This document shows, piece by piece, positions 45,431-54,031 of a stretch of DNA of 64,000 nt; position 1 is the first letter of the stretch, and each line of letters opens with the position of its first letter. This DNA comes from CAZCDS01 sp964497585 (GTDB taxonomy: Bacteria; Desulfobacterota; Desulfomonilia; Desulfomonilales; Desulfomonilaceae), in the NCBI GenBank assembly GCA_964497585.1, contig CAZCDS010000030.1:6609-70608 (forward strand), in the 5' to 3' direction. The notes beneath the pieces were generated by a model, which searched no databases, had not been told where the DNA came from, and saw nothing but the letters and a program-made list of their open reading frames with translations. The position numbers and the translations under genes were made by a program.

Positions 45431-46575
45431 CGTTTAACCTCCCTCAGGCTGGAGAGGATCTCCTTGGGAGTGATCATGGTTCCGTCCATCTTTCCGAGGC
45501 TGAGCACCCTTGTGCGCCCGTCATTGACCCGGAGCACTTCCCGCCGGATCTGTCCCATGTTCAATTCAGGGACGACCGCTGCCCGTCTTCCTTCGAGCGC
45601 GACCTCCACGAGTCGTCTCGGGAAGGGCCAGAGGGACATGAGCTGCAGCAGTCCTACCTTGATCCCCCGTTCGCGGCCGAGCCTCACTGCAGCCCGCGCT
45701 GACCGCGCGGTACACCCATACGCTATCACCACGAATTCGGCATCCTCCAGCGCAAAGGATTTGACTCGATTGACGTAGGCGAAGTGACGCCTGATCTTTC
45801 CAAAGAGCCGCGCGAAAAACGGTTCCACTTCATCGATCCGGCTCGTGGGGAAGCCGTGGTCGTCGTGAACAAGGCCCGTGACGTGATATCGGTACCCTTC
45901 GCCCAGGTCCGCAAGACGCGGTATTAGGCTTCCATCGGTTTTGTACGGATGATACCAATCGGGCGGGACGGTGGGGCGTCGACGGTCAACAACCTCGATC
46001 TGTTCGGGCTGGGGAAGTGCGACCTTTTCACGGGCGTGCGCGACCATCTCATCCGCGAGCAGAATGACAGGTATGCGAAATCGTTCCGCGAAGTTGAACG
46101 CGGTGACGGTCAGCTCAAAGCACTCTTCCACGGTCGATGGACACAGCACGACGGCCGGATGGTCGCCGTGAGTTCCCCAACGCGCCTGCTGCACGTCCCC
46201 CTGTGCCACACTGGTCGGCAGGCCGGTGGAAGGGCCCGCCCTCATCACGTTGACCAGAACCAGTGGGATTTCCGCTATGTATGCGTACCCGAGGTTCTCC
46301 TGCATCAGCGAGAAGCCGGGGCCGCTCGTGGCAGTCATGGCCTTGCGACCTGCAAGACTTGCGCCGATGCACGCTCCCAGCGACGCGATCTCGTCCTCCA
46401 TCTGGATAAAGGGCGCGCCTCGCACCGGGAGCTCGATACTCATAATCTCCATGATCTCGCTGGCCGGCGTGATCGGGTAGCCCGCAAAGAAGTTGCATCC
46501 GGCGGCAAGCGCACCCAGCGTTATAGCTTCATTTCCCTGGAGAAGGCGAATCCGCGTTCTCCGCGCCGCTGTCAT
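45427..46575 (-). CDS. korA: 2-oxoacid:ferredoxin oxidoreductase, alpha subunit
   Basis: A 382-residue alpha subunit. Family segments: LLQGNEAITLGALAAGCNFF, GYPITPASEIME, QMEDEIASLGACIGASLAGR, ATSGPGFSLMQENLGYA, MRAGPSTGLPTSVAQGD and the C-terminal VVPELNMGQIRREVLR. Start ATG 46575 places the protein at the expected residue and overlaps the korD end by 47 bases; a longer frame to 46656 is possible but adds non-conserved sequence. It carries the pyrimidine side of the ThDP site and the CoA-facing domain. Confidence 0.9.
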   Translation of the reverse strand: MTAARRTRIRLLQGNEAITLGALAAGCNFFAGYPITPASEIMEIMSIELPVRGAPFIQMEDEIASLGACIGASLAGRKAMTATSGPGFSLMQENLGYAYIAEIPLVLVNVMRAGPSTGLPTSVAQGDVQQARWGTHGDHPAVVLCPSTVEECFELTVTAFNFAERFRIPVILLADEMVAHAREKVALPQPEQIEVVDRRRPTVPPDWYHPYKTDGSLIPRLADLGEGYRYHVTGLVHDDHGFPTSRIDEVEPFFARLFGKIRRHFAYVNRVKSFALEDAEFVVIAYGCTARSARAAVRLGRERGIKVGLLQLMSLWPFPRRLVEVALEGRRAAVVPELNMGQIRREVLRVNDGRTRVLSLGKMDGTMITPKEILSSLREVKR

Positions 46576-46918
46576 CTTCTTCCATCCTCTCCGGTGCAAC
46601 CCGTTCGGCACTGTGGACCGGTCGTACGAGTGATCCGGGCACGCCCGTACGCTCAACTTTCGCGCCTGCCGCGGTCTTTCCGGGAGCGCGCGATTCCTGT
46701 ACGCTGACGGCGAAATCCGGGCAAAGCATTTCGCACATGCGACAGCCGGTGCACCGTTCCGGTCGGACCATCTGCGGACAACCCCATTCGTCGGGCTCCA
46801 GCGCGTTCACCGGACAGAAGGCCACACAATTTCCGCAGCGCTTGCACCATGCCAGATAGATGCTCACCTCATGGTGCGGCTCGTCCGGCCCGGAGTTTCG
46901 GTTCTTATCCTTGGGCAT
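46529..46918 (-). CDS. korD: 2-oxoacid oxidoreductase ferredoxin-type delta subunit with C-terminal extension
   Basis: A 129-residue protein with two complete [4Fe-4S] motifs, CKRCGNCVAFCPVNAL (about 25-40) and CTGCRMCEMLCPDFAV (about 56-71). It passes electrons from the ThDP core to free ferredoxin. KorD proteins are usually about 70-100 residues; here a 55-residue hydrophilic tail rich in Pro, Glu and Ser follows, and its coding sequence overlaps the start of korA. First gene of korDABC. Confidence 0.88.
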   Translation of the reverse strand: MPKDKNRNSGPDEPHHEVSIYLAWCKRCGNCVAFCPVNALEPDEWGCPQMVRPERCTGCRMCEMLCPDFAVSVQESRAPGKTAAGAKVERTGVPGSLVRPVHSAERVAPERMEEDDSGAENADSPSPGK

Positions 46919-46948
46919 GGCAGTCTCACTTCGATCGGCTCTCGCCGA

Positions 46949-48094
46949 TCACTCGCGTCCAGCGATTATACGACCCCCCGAAAGATACGCGATCTTGCCG
47001 TGGAATGCGTACATTGACCTGAGGTCCCGGGTGATTTCATCCTTGTACGCGAGCGCGGTTATGATTACCGTATCGACTGGATGCGAAACGAGCCGGTCCG
47101 GAGGCAGTACCTGCAGATGAGAAACGGGTGTATATCGTCCGTGTTTCACAGGATCGATATCAACCAGGTACGCCACTGAGCTCGTATTGACCATGGAGAG
47201 GGTGAGCACGCCCTTGGCTCCTGCTCCCCAGATCGCCACCCGGCGGCCCTCGGAGGCTTCTGCTTCGAGAAAATCCTCAAATGCCTTTGCAATGGTATCT
47301 GCGGCCGCCTGAATGCGTTTGAGGCTCGGGATCTCGACCTTCCTCAGCCACGCTTCGTTATATTCCCCATCCATGGCCCGAACCACCCGGACCACCTGAA
47401 ACCCGTTGCGAGCCGCAAGATGGACAAGAGACTCCGCGGAGAAATAGGAGAGATGATCGGGAAAGAAATCAAAGAACCGGTCGTGCTCGATAGCCTGCTC
47501 GAGCGAAGGAACCTCTATCAGCGCGGCTCCACCCGGTTTGACAAGCTCCCTCACACCCGCGAGGAAGTCGTTGGGATCAGGGACGTGTTCCAGAACCTGT
47601 CTGGCGGCAACCGCGTCAAACTCGCCAATGAGCGTGGGAAATGCTCCGCGGCCGACATATCCATCGACCGTTTCCAGCCCCTTCTCCCGGCATGCTGCGC
47701 GCGCCTTGGCTGAGGGCTCATTCGCTAGCACCCTGCATCCCATTTGCGAAAGAATCCCGGAAAACTGCCCGTCGCCGCACCCGGCTTCAAACACTCGTTT
47801 TCCCTTGAGACCGAAATGATCCACAAAGGCCCGAGCCTGCTTCTGCTGGAACTCTCTCATCTTTCGGGCATGGCTGTGGGTCATGAGGTATTCTTCGTAG
47901 TAGTCGTCCTCCAATTGCTCTGCAAGCTGCACGTGGCCACATGCGCGGCACTGGTGAACGTCCAGTTGGACCGGATTGTCCGTGCCCTCGGAGACCACGT
48001 CGAGGAGCCGCTCGATATTTCGCGGGGCCTTGTCGTAATGCAACGCCGAGACTAGATCAGGGGACCCACAGATTCGACAGATACCATTTGTCAT
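46949..48094 (-). CDS. Class I SAM-dependent C-methyltransferase with N-terminal zinc-binding domain
   Basis: A 381-residue protein with the three-part architecture of sugar C-methyltransferases: an N-terminal zinc domain (C6, C9, C49, C52 in CRICGS and CRACGH), a SAM-binding Rossmann domain (motif I VFEAGCGDGQFSG at about 101-113; ARQVLEHVPDPNDFLAGVRE) and a C-terminal Methyltransf_14-like domain (VAIWGAGAKGVLTL). ATG 48094 overlaps the stop codon of the upstream ThDP gene (ATGA), so the two are co-translated. Related enzymes methylate NDP-ketosugars in antibiotic and O-antigen pathways; the substrate here is unknown because no other sugar genes are nearby. Confidence 0.82.
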   Translation of the reverse strand: MTNGICRICGSPDLVSALHYDKAPRNIERLLDVVSEGTDNPVQLDVHQCRACGHVQLAEQLEDDYYEEYLMTHSHARKMREFQQKQARAFVDHFGLKGKRVFEAGCGDGQFSGILSQMGCRVLANEPSAKARAACREKGLETVDGYVGRGAFPTLIGEFDAVAARQVLEHVPDPNDFLAGVRELVKPGGAALIEVPSLEQAIEHDRFFDFFPDHLSYFSAESLVHLAARNGFQVVRVVRAMDGEYNEAWLRKVEIPSLKRIQAAADTIAKAFEDFLEAEASEGRRVAIWGAGAKGVLTLSMVNTSSVAYLVDIDPVKHGRYTPVSHLQVLPPDRLVSHPVDTVIITALAYKDEITRDLRSMYAFHGKIAYLSGGRIIAGRE

Positions 48095-49833
48095 TTCAGG
48101 GCCTCTTGGATTGCCGCTTCGAGATCCCCGTTTAGAGGAGGTCGCTGCTTCCCGAGACCGCTGCCGGGCATAACCTTCGGATAAGGGCCCCATTCGGCAG
48201 GCACTTTGACGTCCAGCAGAGCGGGGCCTCGCCGCTCGCCGAGCCATTTGAGCGCGTCATCCACCTTGTCGTCCCGCTCCAGGGAATAGCACTCCAGGTC
48301 GTACGCCTGAGCGATCTTCTTCACGTCGGGCACACTGTACCCGATCACGGTGGCCGGATACCGGCCGTCGAAATTCTCATCTTGGAAGTTTTTCATAAGT
48401 CCAAGCATCCCGTTGTTCATCACCACGATGGTGACCGGTACCCGGAACTCATGGATCGTCTGCAATTCGGGTATGGACATCTGGAATCCGCCATCCCCCA
48501 CGATCGCGAGGACCCGTGAGTCCGGTGAGGCCATATGAGCGCCGATGGCCGCGGGGATCGCGTACCCCATGGTTCCGAGTCCGCCTGAGAGGAGCACTCG
48601 GTCCCCCTCTTTAAAGACACCACACTGCGCAGTCCACATCTGATTACTGCCAACGTCCGCGGTGTAGAGGGTTCCGGGGGCTTGGACCTGCGTAAGTCTT
48701 CTGATGAGCTTCTTTGGATTGAGCGCTCCCTTGTCCTCCATGGTGTCGTCCTTCAGAAGCTCCCGGACGCTCCTAATCGCGTCATGCCACGATTCGGGTG
48801 CGTGCCAGCCGAGGGGAGAGCCTGCCGCGAACTGCCCGAAATCAGAGAAGAAGTCCACCAGGTCCATATTAATACCGAGCGCGGGTTCCAGTGTGCTCCC
48901 GATCACATTGCGGTCAACGTCAACGTGGATGACCTTCTTGTTGCTCGTGAATTCTTTCAGACTGGCCGTCTGCCGCGAGTCGATGCGTGTGCCAAGAGCA
49001 ATGACGAGGTCCGCAGCGGCGAGGATCTTGTTGGCGTACCGGTTTCCATAGGCTCCGATGAAGCCCACGTGAAAGGGATCGTCCCCGGGAAAGGCATCCA
49101 AAGCCAACAGGCTCACCACAACAGGCAGACGATATTCTCGGGTGAACGCAGCGAGTTCAGGCGCAGTTCCCGAAAGCTGAACACCGCCTCCCGCCAGGAT
49201 GAGGGGCCGCTGGGATCCCCGGAGAAGCTGAGCAAATCGATCGAACTCGGATTCGGTCAACCGAGTCTTGGTCTCAGCCTGTCGGAACGGCACTTCCAAC
49301 TGGGTTTCGTCCACGTCGAGCTTCTGTATGTCAAAGGGTATGTCGTAAAGGCACGGGCCGGGTCTACCGGCAAGGCAGTCCCATAACGCCGTTCGGAGAG
49401 CGCCCGCCACCCGTTCGATCCGGTCCACGAAATAGGCGTTCTTCGTGATCGGTCTCACGAGGGAGACGATGTCGGTTTCCTGGTAACCCATCTGTCTCAG
49501 CGGACGATCATACTTGTAGGTGCCTGTGGTAACGTTTCCCGTCATGTAGAGCACCCGAGAGGAATCGAAGTACGAGTGGGCGATGCCAGTGATCATATTC
49601 GTCGCGCCGGGGCCGCTCATGGCAAGCGCCAGTCCGATGTTACGCTTGATTCTGGAGTATCCGTCCGCGGCCAATGCCACATTCTCCTCGTGTCTCATGG
49701 GCACAATCTTCATCTGGCCGTGCCGGGCCATCGAATCCAGAATCATGGCGTTGGTCCCGCCGGCAAAGGTGAACACATGGTCCACCCCAACGGTTTCGGA
49801 CAGGTATCTCACAATAAAATCACAGGCTTTCAT
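48091..49833 (-). CDS. Acetolactate synthase-like ThDP-dependent enzyme
   Basis: A 580-residue large-subunit ThDP enzyme with the three-domain order PYR (catalytic Glu at 49 or 50 in MRHEENVALAADGYSR), central domain (LILAGGGVQLSG) and PP (GDGGFQMSIPELQTIHE, about 443, ending in VVMNNGMLGLM). ATG 49833 is chosen because AAAGGA lies 9 bases upstream; a nearby ATG at 49842 touches that site. No regulatory subunit (ilvN) gene follows; instead a C-methyltransferase is translationally coupled. That context points to a specialised carboligase or decarboxylase rather than branched-chain amino acid synthesis, an inference. Confidence 0.85.
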   Translation of the reverse strand: MKACDFIVRYLSETVGVDHVFTFAGGTNAMILDSMARHGQMKIVPMRHEENVALAADGYSRIKRNIGLALAMSGPGATNMITGIAHSYFDSSRVLYMTGNVTTGTYKYDRPLRQMGYQETDIVSLVRPITKNAYFVDRIERVAGALRTALWDCLAGRPGPCLYDIPFDIQKLDVDETQLEVPFRQAETKTRLTESEFDRFAQLLRGSQRPLILAGGGVQLSGTAPELAAFTREYRLPVVVSLLALDAFPGDDPFHVGFIGAYGNRYANKILAAADLVIALGTRIDSRQTASLKEFTSNKKVIHVDVDRNVIGSTLEPALGINMDLVDFFSDFGQFAAGSPLGWHAPESWHDAIRSVRELLKDDTMEDKGALNPKKLIRRLTQVQAPGTLYTADVGSNQMWTAQCGVFKEGDRVLLSGGLGTMGYAIPAAIGAHMASPDSRVLAIVGDGGFQMSIPELQTIHEFRVPVTIVVMNNGMLGLMKNFQDENFDGRYPATVIGYSVPDVKKIAQAYDLECYSLERDDKVDDALKWLGERRGPALLDVKVPAEWGPYPKVMPGSGLGKQRPPLNGDLEAAIQEALK

Positions 49834-50151
49834 TTCTGCCATTCCTTTCGGAAGAGGATTCCTCGGATCACCCGCTTTTCCGGCCCTTCCTGAGCTCCGG
49901 AACGGCCGCAGCCTTGAAGAGCCGGTCGGCAAGAGAGATTTACCATATCCAGGCTTCATTGGCGAGATCAATTTCAGGAGCCGGACTGCGAAGTGCGCTC
50001 TACGAGCCGAGCTGTTCTGCGGCAATCTCTTGTGAAGCCGGGTGCTCCAGGATAGACGGTTCACGGGGCTTCCTTTGACAGGAAAAGCCTTGGTGACGTA
50101 TGATCCGGAACCACTGAAGCCGACAATGAAGGCCGAAGGCGGAACAAAACC
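49834..50151. other. Divergent intergenic region, no gene recognised
   Basis: About 320 bases between the ThDP enzyme gene (minus) and the ankyrin gene (plus), expected to contain both promoters. No clear promoter or repeat found. Confidence 0.35.
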
Positions 50152-51843
50152 ATGACGCAACGACCCAGGATACGGATCAATCCGGACAAGATCCTGCGGG
50201 ACATTCGTTCGGGAATGACTGACGAGGACCTTATCGCGCAATATTCACTCAACGACAAGAGGCTCAAGGTGGTCTTGAGAAAGCTTGTCGAACAAGGGTA
50301 CCTCACCGACGAGGAGCTGGATCGCCGATCGACCGCCGGCACGGGTGAACGACCCGCCCCTGCTGCAGAAGAGCCTTCAATAAAAGGTCCAGCCGTGTCG
50401 ATCCCCGCCGAGGCATCGGCCGGCCGTCTGAAACGTGCAGCACCTGTCCTCGTCCTTCTCGTGGTGTTGGGAGCCGCGCTCATTGCGGTGCTGGCCTGGC
50501 AGGCGAGATTAGGGAATCCCTTCTCCCTTGTGGCCGGTGGCTCGGCCCAGGATACGATGGAGGCTTCACAACCCGGCACTCGTAAGGAAAGCCCTTTGCA
50601 GTCATCTGCTAACCAAAAGACGCGGATTCCGAAACGTAAGGGACGGGCTGTCAAGAACAAGCCCAAACAGACTCCACTCATTGCAGCGGCGAGAGCAGGT
50701 GACACAGCCCGGGTGAAAGCTCTTCTGGCCCAAGGGGCCGACGTAAACGAGAAGGGGTGGAGGGGGTGGACTGCGTTGATGGGGGCTGCATACGAAGGTC
50801 GCGCAGACGTCGTCTCCACGCTCCTGGAAAAGGGCGCGGCCATTGATGCGAAGAACAGAAATGGATGGACCCCGTTGATCTGCGCTGCATACCGGGGACA
50901 GAAACCCGTCGTGGAACTGCTGCTCCAACGCGGGGCCGGGATCAACACCGTTGCCAAAGGCGGAATCACTGCGCTGGGCGCGGCTTCAACACGGGGCCAC
51001 GCAGATACGGTGAGACTGCTCATCCAAAGGGGCGCACAGGTCGAGCCGAAACTCGGGGAAGGACAAAGATCACCGGTCAAACGGGCAGTCGATCGGGGCC
51101 ACGTCGATGTCGTCTCCGAGCTTCTGAAACATGGCGCGAAAATCGATTTCGAAGACAAGGCAGTTGCGAGATTTCTCTCCGTCGCATCTCAGAAGGGGAA
51201 TCTGGAACTGGTCCAGACACTTGTGGCCCACGGAGTTCCGGTAGACGCTAAGGCATCGAACAAAACGACTCCGCTCATGGCAGCCGTTACGAAGGGCCAC
51301 TACGATCTTGCCAAATGGCTGACGGAAAAGGGAGCCGACGTCAACGCACGGGACTTCGCCGGAAATACCCCGCTGCTCTTAGCCCTTTACCACGGCCGAA
51401 GGAAGTTGGCGAGACTTCTCGTGCAATGGGGCGCGGACCCCAATGTCCGCGGTCATGCAAAGGATCCGCCCCTGATCTTGGCAGTTGAGAAGGGTGACAA
51501 GGAACTCGTCGAGGTTCTCCTGGACGCAGGGGCCGACGTGGAAGCCGTGGGAACCTTCGACCGGACGCCCCTTGCTCGTGCCTGCGACGGGAACGCAGTC
51601 AAGATCATGGAAATTCTCTTGAATAGGGGCGCGGACATCAACAATAAGCGTCCCGCTGACGGCGGAACGGTCCTCATGACGGCCGCGGCAAACGGCCGGA
51701 CGGAGGCGGTGAAGCTCCTGATCAAGAAAGGAGCCGACGTCAACATCAAGGACGGACGGGGATTCACAGCCCTGACGTACGCCAAGATTTGGAAAAGAAA
51801 AGACGTCATCGACCTGCTAAGAGCACATGGAGCAACGGACTAG
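50152..51843 (+). CDS. Membrane-anchored ankyrin-repeat protein with N-terminal helical (HTH-like) domain
   Basis: A 563-residue protein. Residues 10-57 (KILRDIRSGMTDEDLIAQYS, then LNDKRLKVVLRKLVEQGYLT and EEL) form a small helical domain that recurs in deltaproteobacterial proteins and resembles a helix-turn-helix. A single transmembrane segment follows (about 96-117, VLVLLVVLGAALIAVLAWQ), then a basic linker and about 11-12 ankyrin repeats from about 173 to the end (TPLIAAARAGDTARVKALLA, GWTALMGAAYEGRADVVSTL and so on). The predicted topology puts the N-terminal domain in the cytoplasm and the repeats in the periplasm. A signal-transducing or scaffold role is possible; not established. Confidence 0.75.
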   Translation: MTQRPRIRINPDKILRDIRSGMTDEDLIAQYSLNDKRLKVVLRKLVEQGYLTDEELDRRSTAGTGERPAPAAEEPSIKGPAVSIPAEASAGRLKRAAPVLVLLVVLGAALIAVLAWQARLGNPFSLVAGGSAQDTMEASQPGTRKESPLQSSANQKTRIPKRKGRAVKNKPKQTPLIAAARAGDTARVKALLAQGADVNEKGWRGWTALMGAAYEGRADVVSTLLEKGAAIDAKNRNGWTPLICAAYRGQKPVVELLLQRGAGINTVAKGGITALGAASTRGHADTVRLLIQRGAQVEPKLGEGQRSPVKRAVDRGHVDVVSELLKHGAKIDFEDKAVARFLSVASQKGNLELVQTLVAHGVPVDAKASNKTTPLMAAVTKGHYDLAKWLTEKGADVNARDFAGNTPLLLALYHGRRKLARLLVQWGADPNVRGHAKDPPLILAVEKGDKELVEVLLDAGADVEAVGTFDRTPLARACDGNAVKIMEILLNRGADINNKRPADGGTVLMTAAANGRTEAVKLLIKKGADVNIKDGRGFTALTYAKIWKRKDVIDLLRAHGATD

Positions 51844-51941
51844 CAATCACCGGCACGTGAAGCTAGGATACTGCGGACGCCGGGATACACATCGCCGGGG
51901 ACTCACCTTCCGAGGAGTCGCTCAAGGCTCCCCGCACGGCT

Positions 51942-52868
51942 CTAGAAATCAACCTTGTCCCTGCCCTTAAGTCCCAGGATCTTCCGGGCCCCGTCGGGCG
52001 TCGCTATGGGACGGTCAAGGGTCCGGGCAAGCCCCACGACCTTCTCCACCAACTCAGCATTGCTTTTCGCCAGTTCGCCCTTCCTGATGTAGATGTTGTC
52101 TTCGAGACCTACCCTGACGTGCCCACCCATGTGGATCGCCATTGTGGAAAGGTTGATCTCTGCGGCTCCCACGCCGATGACGGACCAAGTGAAGTTCTGC
52201 CTGCCGAAGAGCACCTGTGCTCTCGTGACAAGGTATGCGAGATCTTCAGGGGTGCCGCGGATTCCTCCGAGGACTCCCATCACGAACTGCATGTGCAGAG
52301 GGGGGCGGATGACCCCCGCACGCACGAGATAATCCAGATTGTAGAGATGACCTACATCATAGATTTCGAGTTCGGGCTTCGTTGCATTCTCTGTGGTGAG
52401 GGGACCAAGGTATTCCAGGTCCCGGAAGGTATTCTTGAAAACGAAATCCCTGCTTGCTTCAAGGTACCGCTGCTCCCAGGGATACCTGAATTCCTCGATG
52501 GTGGCGAGGGCGGGATGAAGCGCAAAGTTGATGGATCCCATGTTGAACGAGCACATCTCAGGCTTGAACACGGGAATCACCCGGGCACGTTCCTCCACGG
52601 TCATACCAATCCCGCCGCCCGTTGTCACGCATATCACCACGTCGCTGTTCTCGCTGATCTTGGTGAGAATCTCCCGGAAATGCCCGAGATCAGATGACGG
52701 CAGGCCGTCTTCAGGCCGGCGGGCGTGAATGTGAACAATCGCTGCTCCGGCTTCCGCAGCTTCGATGGCTGAGTCCGCTATTTGTTGGGGGGTCAGCGGA
52801 AGATAGGGCGTTAAAGAAGGAACCGTAGCCGCGCCGGTTATGGCCGCGGTAATGATCAGCTCACCCAT
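51942..52868 (-). CDS. BKACE family 3-keto acid cleavage enzyme (Kce-like, DUF849)
   Basis: A 308-residue TIM-barrel enzyme of the beta-keto acid cleavage family. Zinc ligands are visible in GAAIVHIHARRPEDG (H46, H48) and later IHMGGHVRVGLEDN (about residue 226 on). The family condenses a 3-keto acid with acetyl-CoA to give acetoacetate (or equivalent) and an acyl-CoA; the founding member acts on 3-keto-5-aminohexanoate in lysine fermentation. ATG 52868 with GGAG upstream is chosen over ATG 52883. No other lysine-fermentation genes (kamA, kal, kdd) are nearby, so another 3-keto acid is likely. Confidence 0.85.
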   Translation of the reverse strand: MGELIITAAITGAATVPSLTPYLPLTPQQIADSAIEAAEAGAAIVHIHARRPEDGLPSSDLGHFREILTKISENSDVVICVTTGGGIGMTVEERARVIPVFKPEMCSFNMGSINFALHPALATIEEFRYPWEQRYLEASRDFVFKNTFRDLEYLGPLTTENATKPELEIYDVGHLYNLDYLVRAGVIRPPLHMQFVMGVLGGIRGTPEDLAYLVTRAQVLFGRQNFTWSVIGVGAAEINLSTMAIHMGGHVRVGLEDNIYIRKGELAKSNAELVEKVVGLARTLDRPIATPDGARKILGLKGRDKVDF

Positions 52869-52938
52869 TTCAGTCTCCTTCACTTCGGTTCTACACTCTG
52901 AATGCGCATTTCCTTGAGAATGTCGAGAACGACCGAAC

Positions 52939-53811
52939 TCACGCCTCCTCCTGGGGGACCGGCGGATGGCTGGGTCCTGAGCCTTGAGGGGCGGGAGCTA
53001 TACACGTCATGGAATAATCGATCTGCGCGGTACCGGTTTCATTGGCGACCCGGTTGAGGAAACTCATGGCTTGTCCCACATACTCTTCGGGTTTCTGGTC
53101 ATAGGAATTATGTCCGCACCGTGGAAAAACCGCCAGCTCTCCGTTCGGAAGATTGCGATAAAACTCCACCCCTTGTTCGACCTCAAAGAGCGCGCTCCGA
53201 TCCGGATATAGGACAAGCGTCGGGCATTTCACGAAAGGTAAATGGGGTCTCAGGTCGAACATCCCGGAACCGTACTCTCCGCCACGCGTGCGAGCCATTT
53301 CGTAGAATGGTTTAGCGTAGTCCTTTCCGTGCCATCGAACGATCTTCTCTCTGATGTCCGGATCTAAATCGTCAAAGGGCATGGGAAACTTCAACCGATT
53401 AAATTCGGGCAGCGGCAGAGTACTAAAGCACATGGTACTCGACGCGATCAGGGATCGGACCCTATCGGGAAATCTGCCGGCGAAATCCACTCCCACGACC
53501 CCTCCTTCACAGTGCCCGATGATGTGAAAGGGAGGCAGGTCGACCATTTCGCTGAGTCGGGCCAAATCGGTCACATTTTCCCAACGGAATCCATCACTTA
53601 CATAGAATCCATCAAAATCCGTGCCCGGTTCCGACTGCCCGTACCCTCTCCTATCGTACATGAACACTCTGTAACCCGCCTCAACCAGGCCCGGATATAT
53701 GCTCTGCCACATTCTTGTGCTGCCAAAGCCGTGATGGAGCAGGGCAACGGTGTCTCCGTCGCCGTGCATCTCGTAATAGATGCGTCTTCCTCGTACTTCA
53801 GTGAAGGGCAT
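52939..53811 (-). CDS. Alpha/beta hydrolase with a cysteine nucleophile
   Basis: A 290-residue alpha/beta-hydrolase fold protein: oxyanion region LLHHGFGSTRMW, YDRRGYGQSEPG, nucleophile elbow IIGHCEGGVVG and the late PRCGHNSYDQKPEEY. The elbow reads G-H-C-E-G (codon TGT), so the usual serine is Cys101; likely partners are H234 and D204 or E210. Cys nucleophiles are known in dienelactone hydrolase. A 30-residue proline-rich tail closes the protein. It lies 70 bases upstream of the BKACE gene on the same strand, so an acyl-CoA, lactone or keto-ester substrate in a joint pathway is possible. Confidence 0.8.
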   Translation of the reverse strand: MPFTEVRGRRIYYEMHGDGDTVALLHHGFGSTRMWQSIYPGLVEAGYRVFMYDRRGYGQSEPGTDFDGFYVSDGFRWENVTDLARLSEMVDLPPFHIIGHCEGGVVGVDFAGRFPDRVRSLIASSTMCFSTLPLPEFNRLKFPMPFDDLDPDIREKIVRWHGKDYAKPFYEMARTRGGEYGSGMFDLRPHLPFVKCPTLVLYPDRSALFEVEQGVEFYRNLPNGELAVFPRCGHNSYDQKPEEYVGQAMSFLNRVANETGTAQIDYSMTCIAPAPQGSGPSHPPVPQEEA

Positions 53812-54031
53812 GTAAAACTCCTTGGAGATGGGGATTCATTCGGTATCGTGGGCCTGCTCAGAGTCTGGGTGCGCTGATCGTCAACTACAGCGTCCTGCAT
53901 TAAAAGCCTCGCGAAGGGGGTGCGCCCGGCGATGAGGGCGTGCTCCCATGCAGGCGCGGGACCCCAACGGAAAGATCAATCCCGCAAGGGCATGTCCGGT
54001 TTTCGCGCAGAGCTGACCACCGGTTACTATA

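Noticed and set aside
49834..50241. N-terminal 130-residue extension of the ThDP enzyme
   Set aside because: The extension lacks ThDP-family sequence and overlaps the divergent ankyrin gene; the ATG at 49833 has a proper ribosome-binding site.
50152..51843. Eukaryote-like ankyrin effector
   Set aside because: A transmembrane segment and an N-terminal bacterial helical domain argue against a secreted effector; no secretion signal seen.
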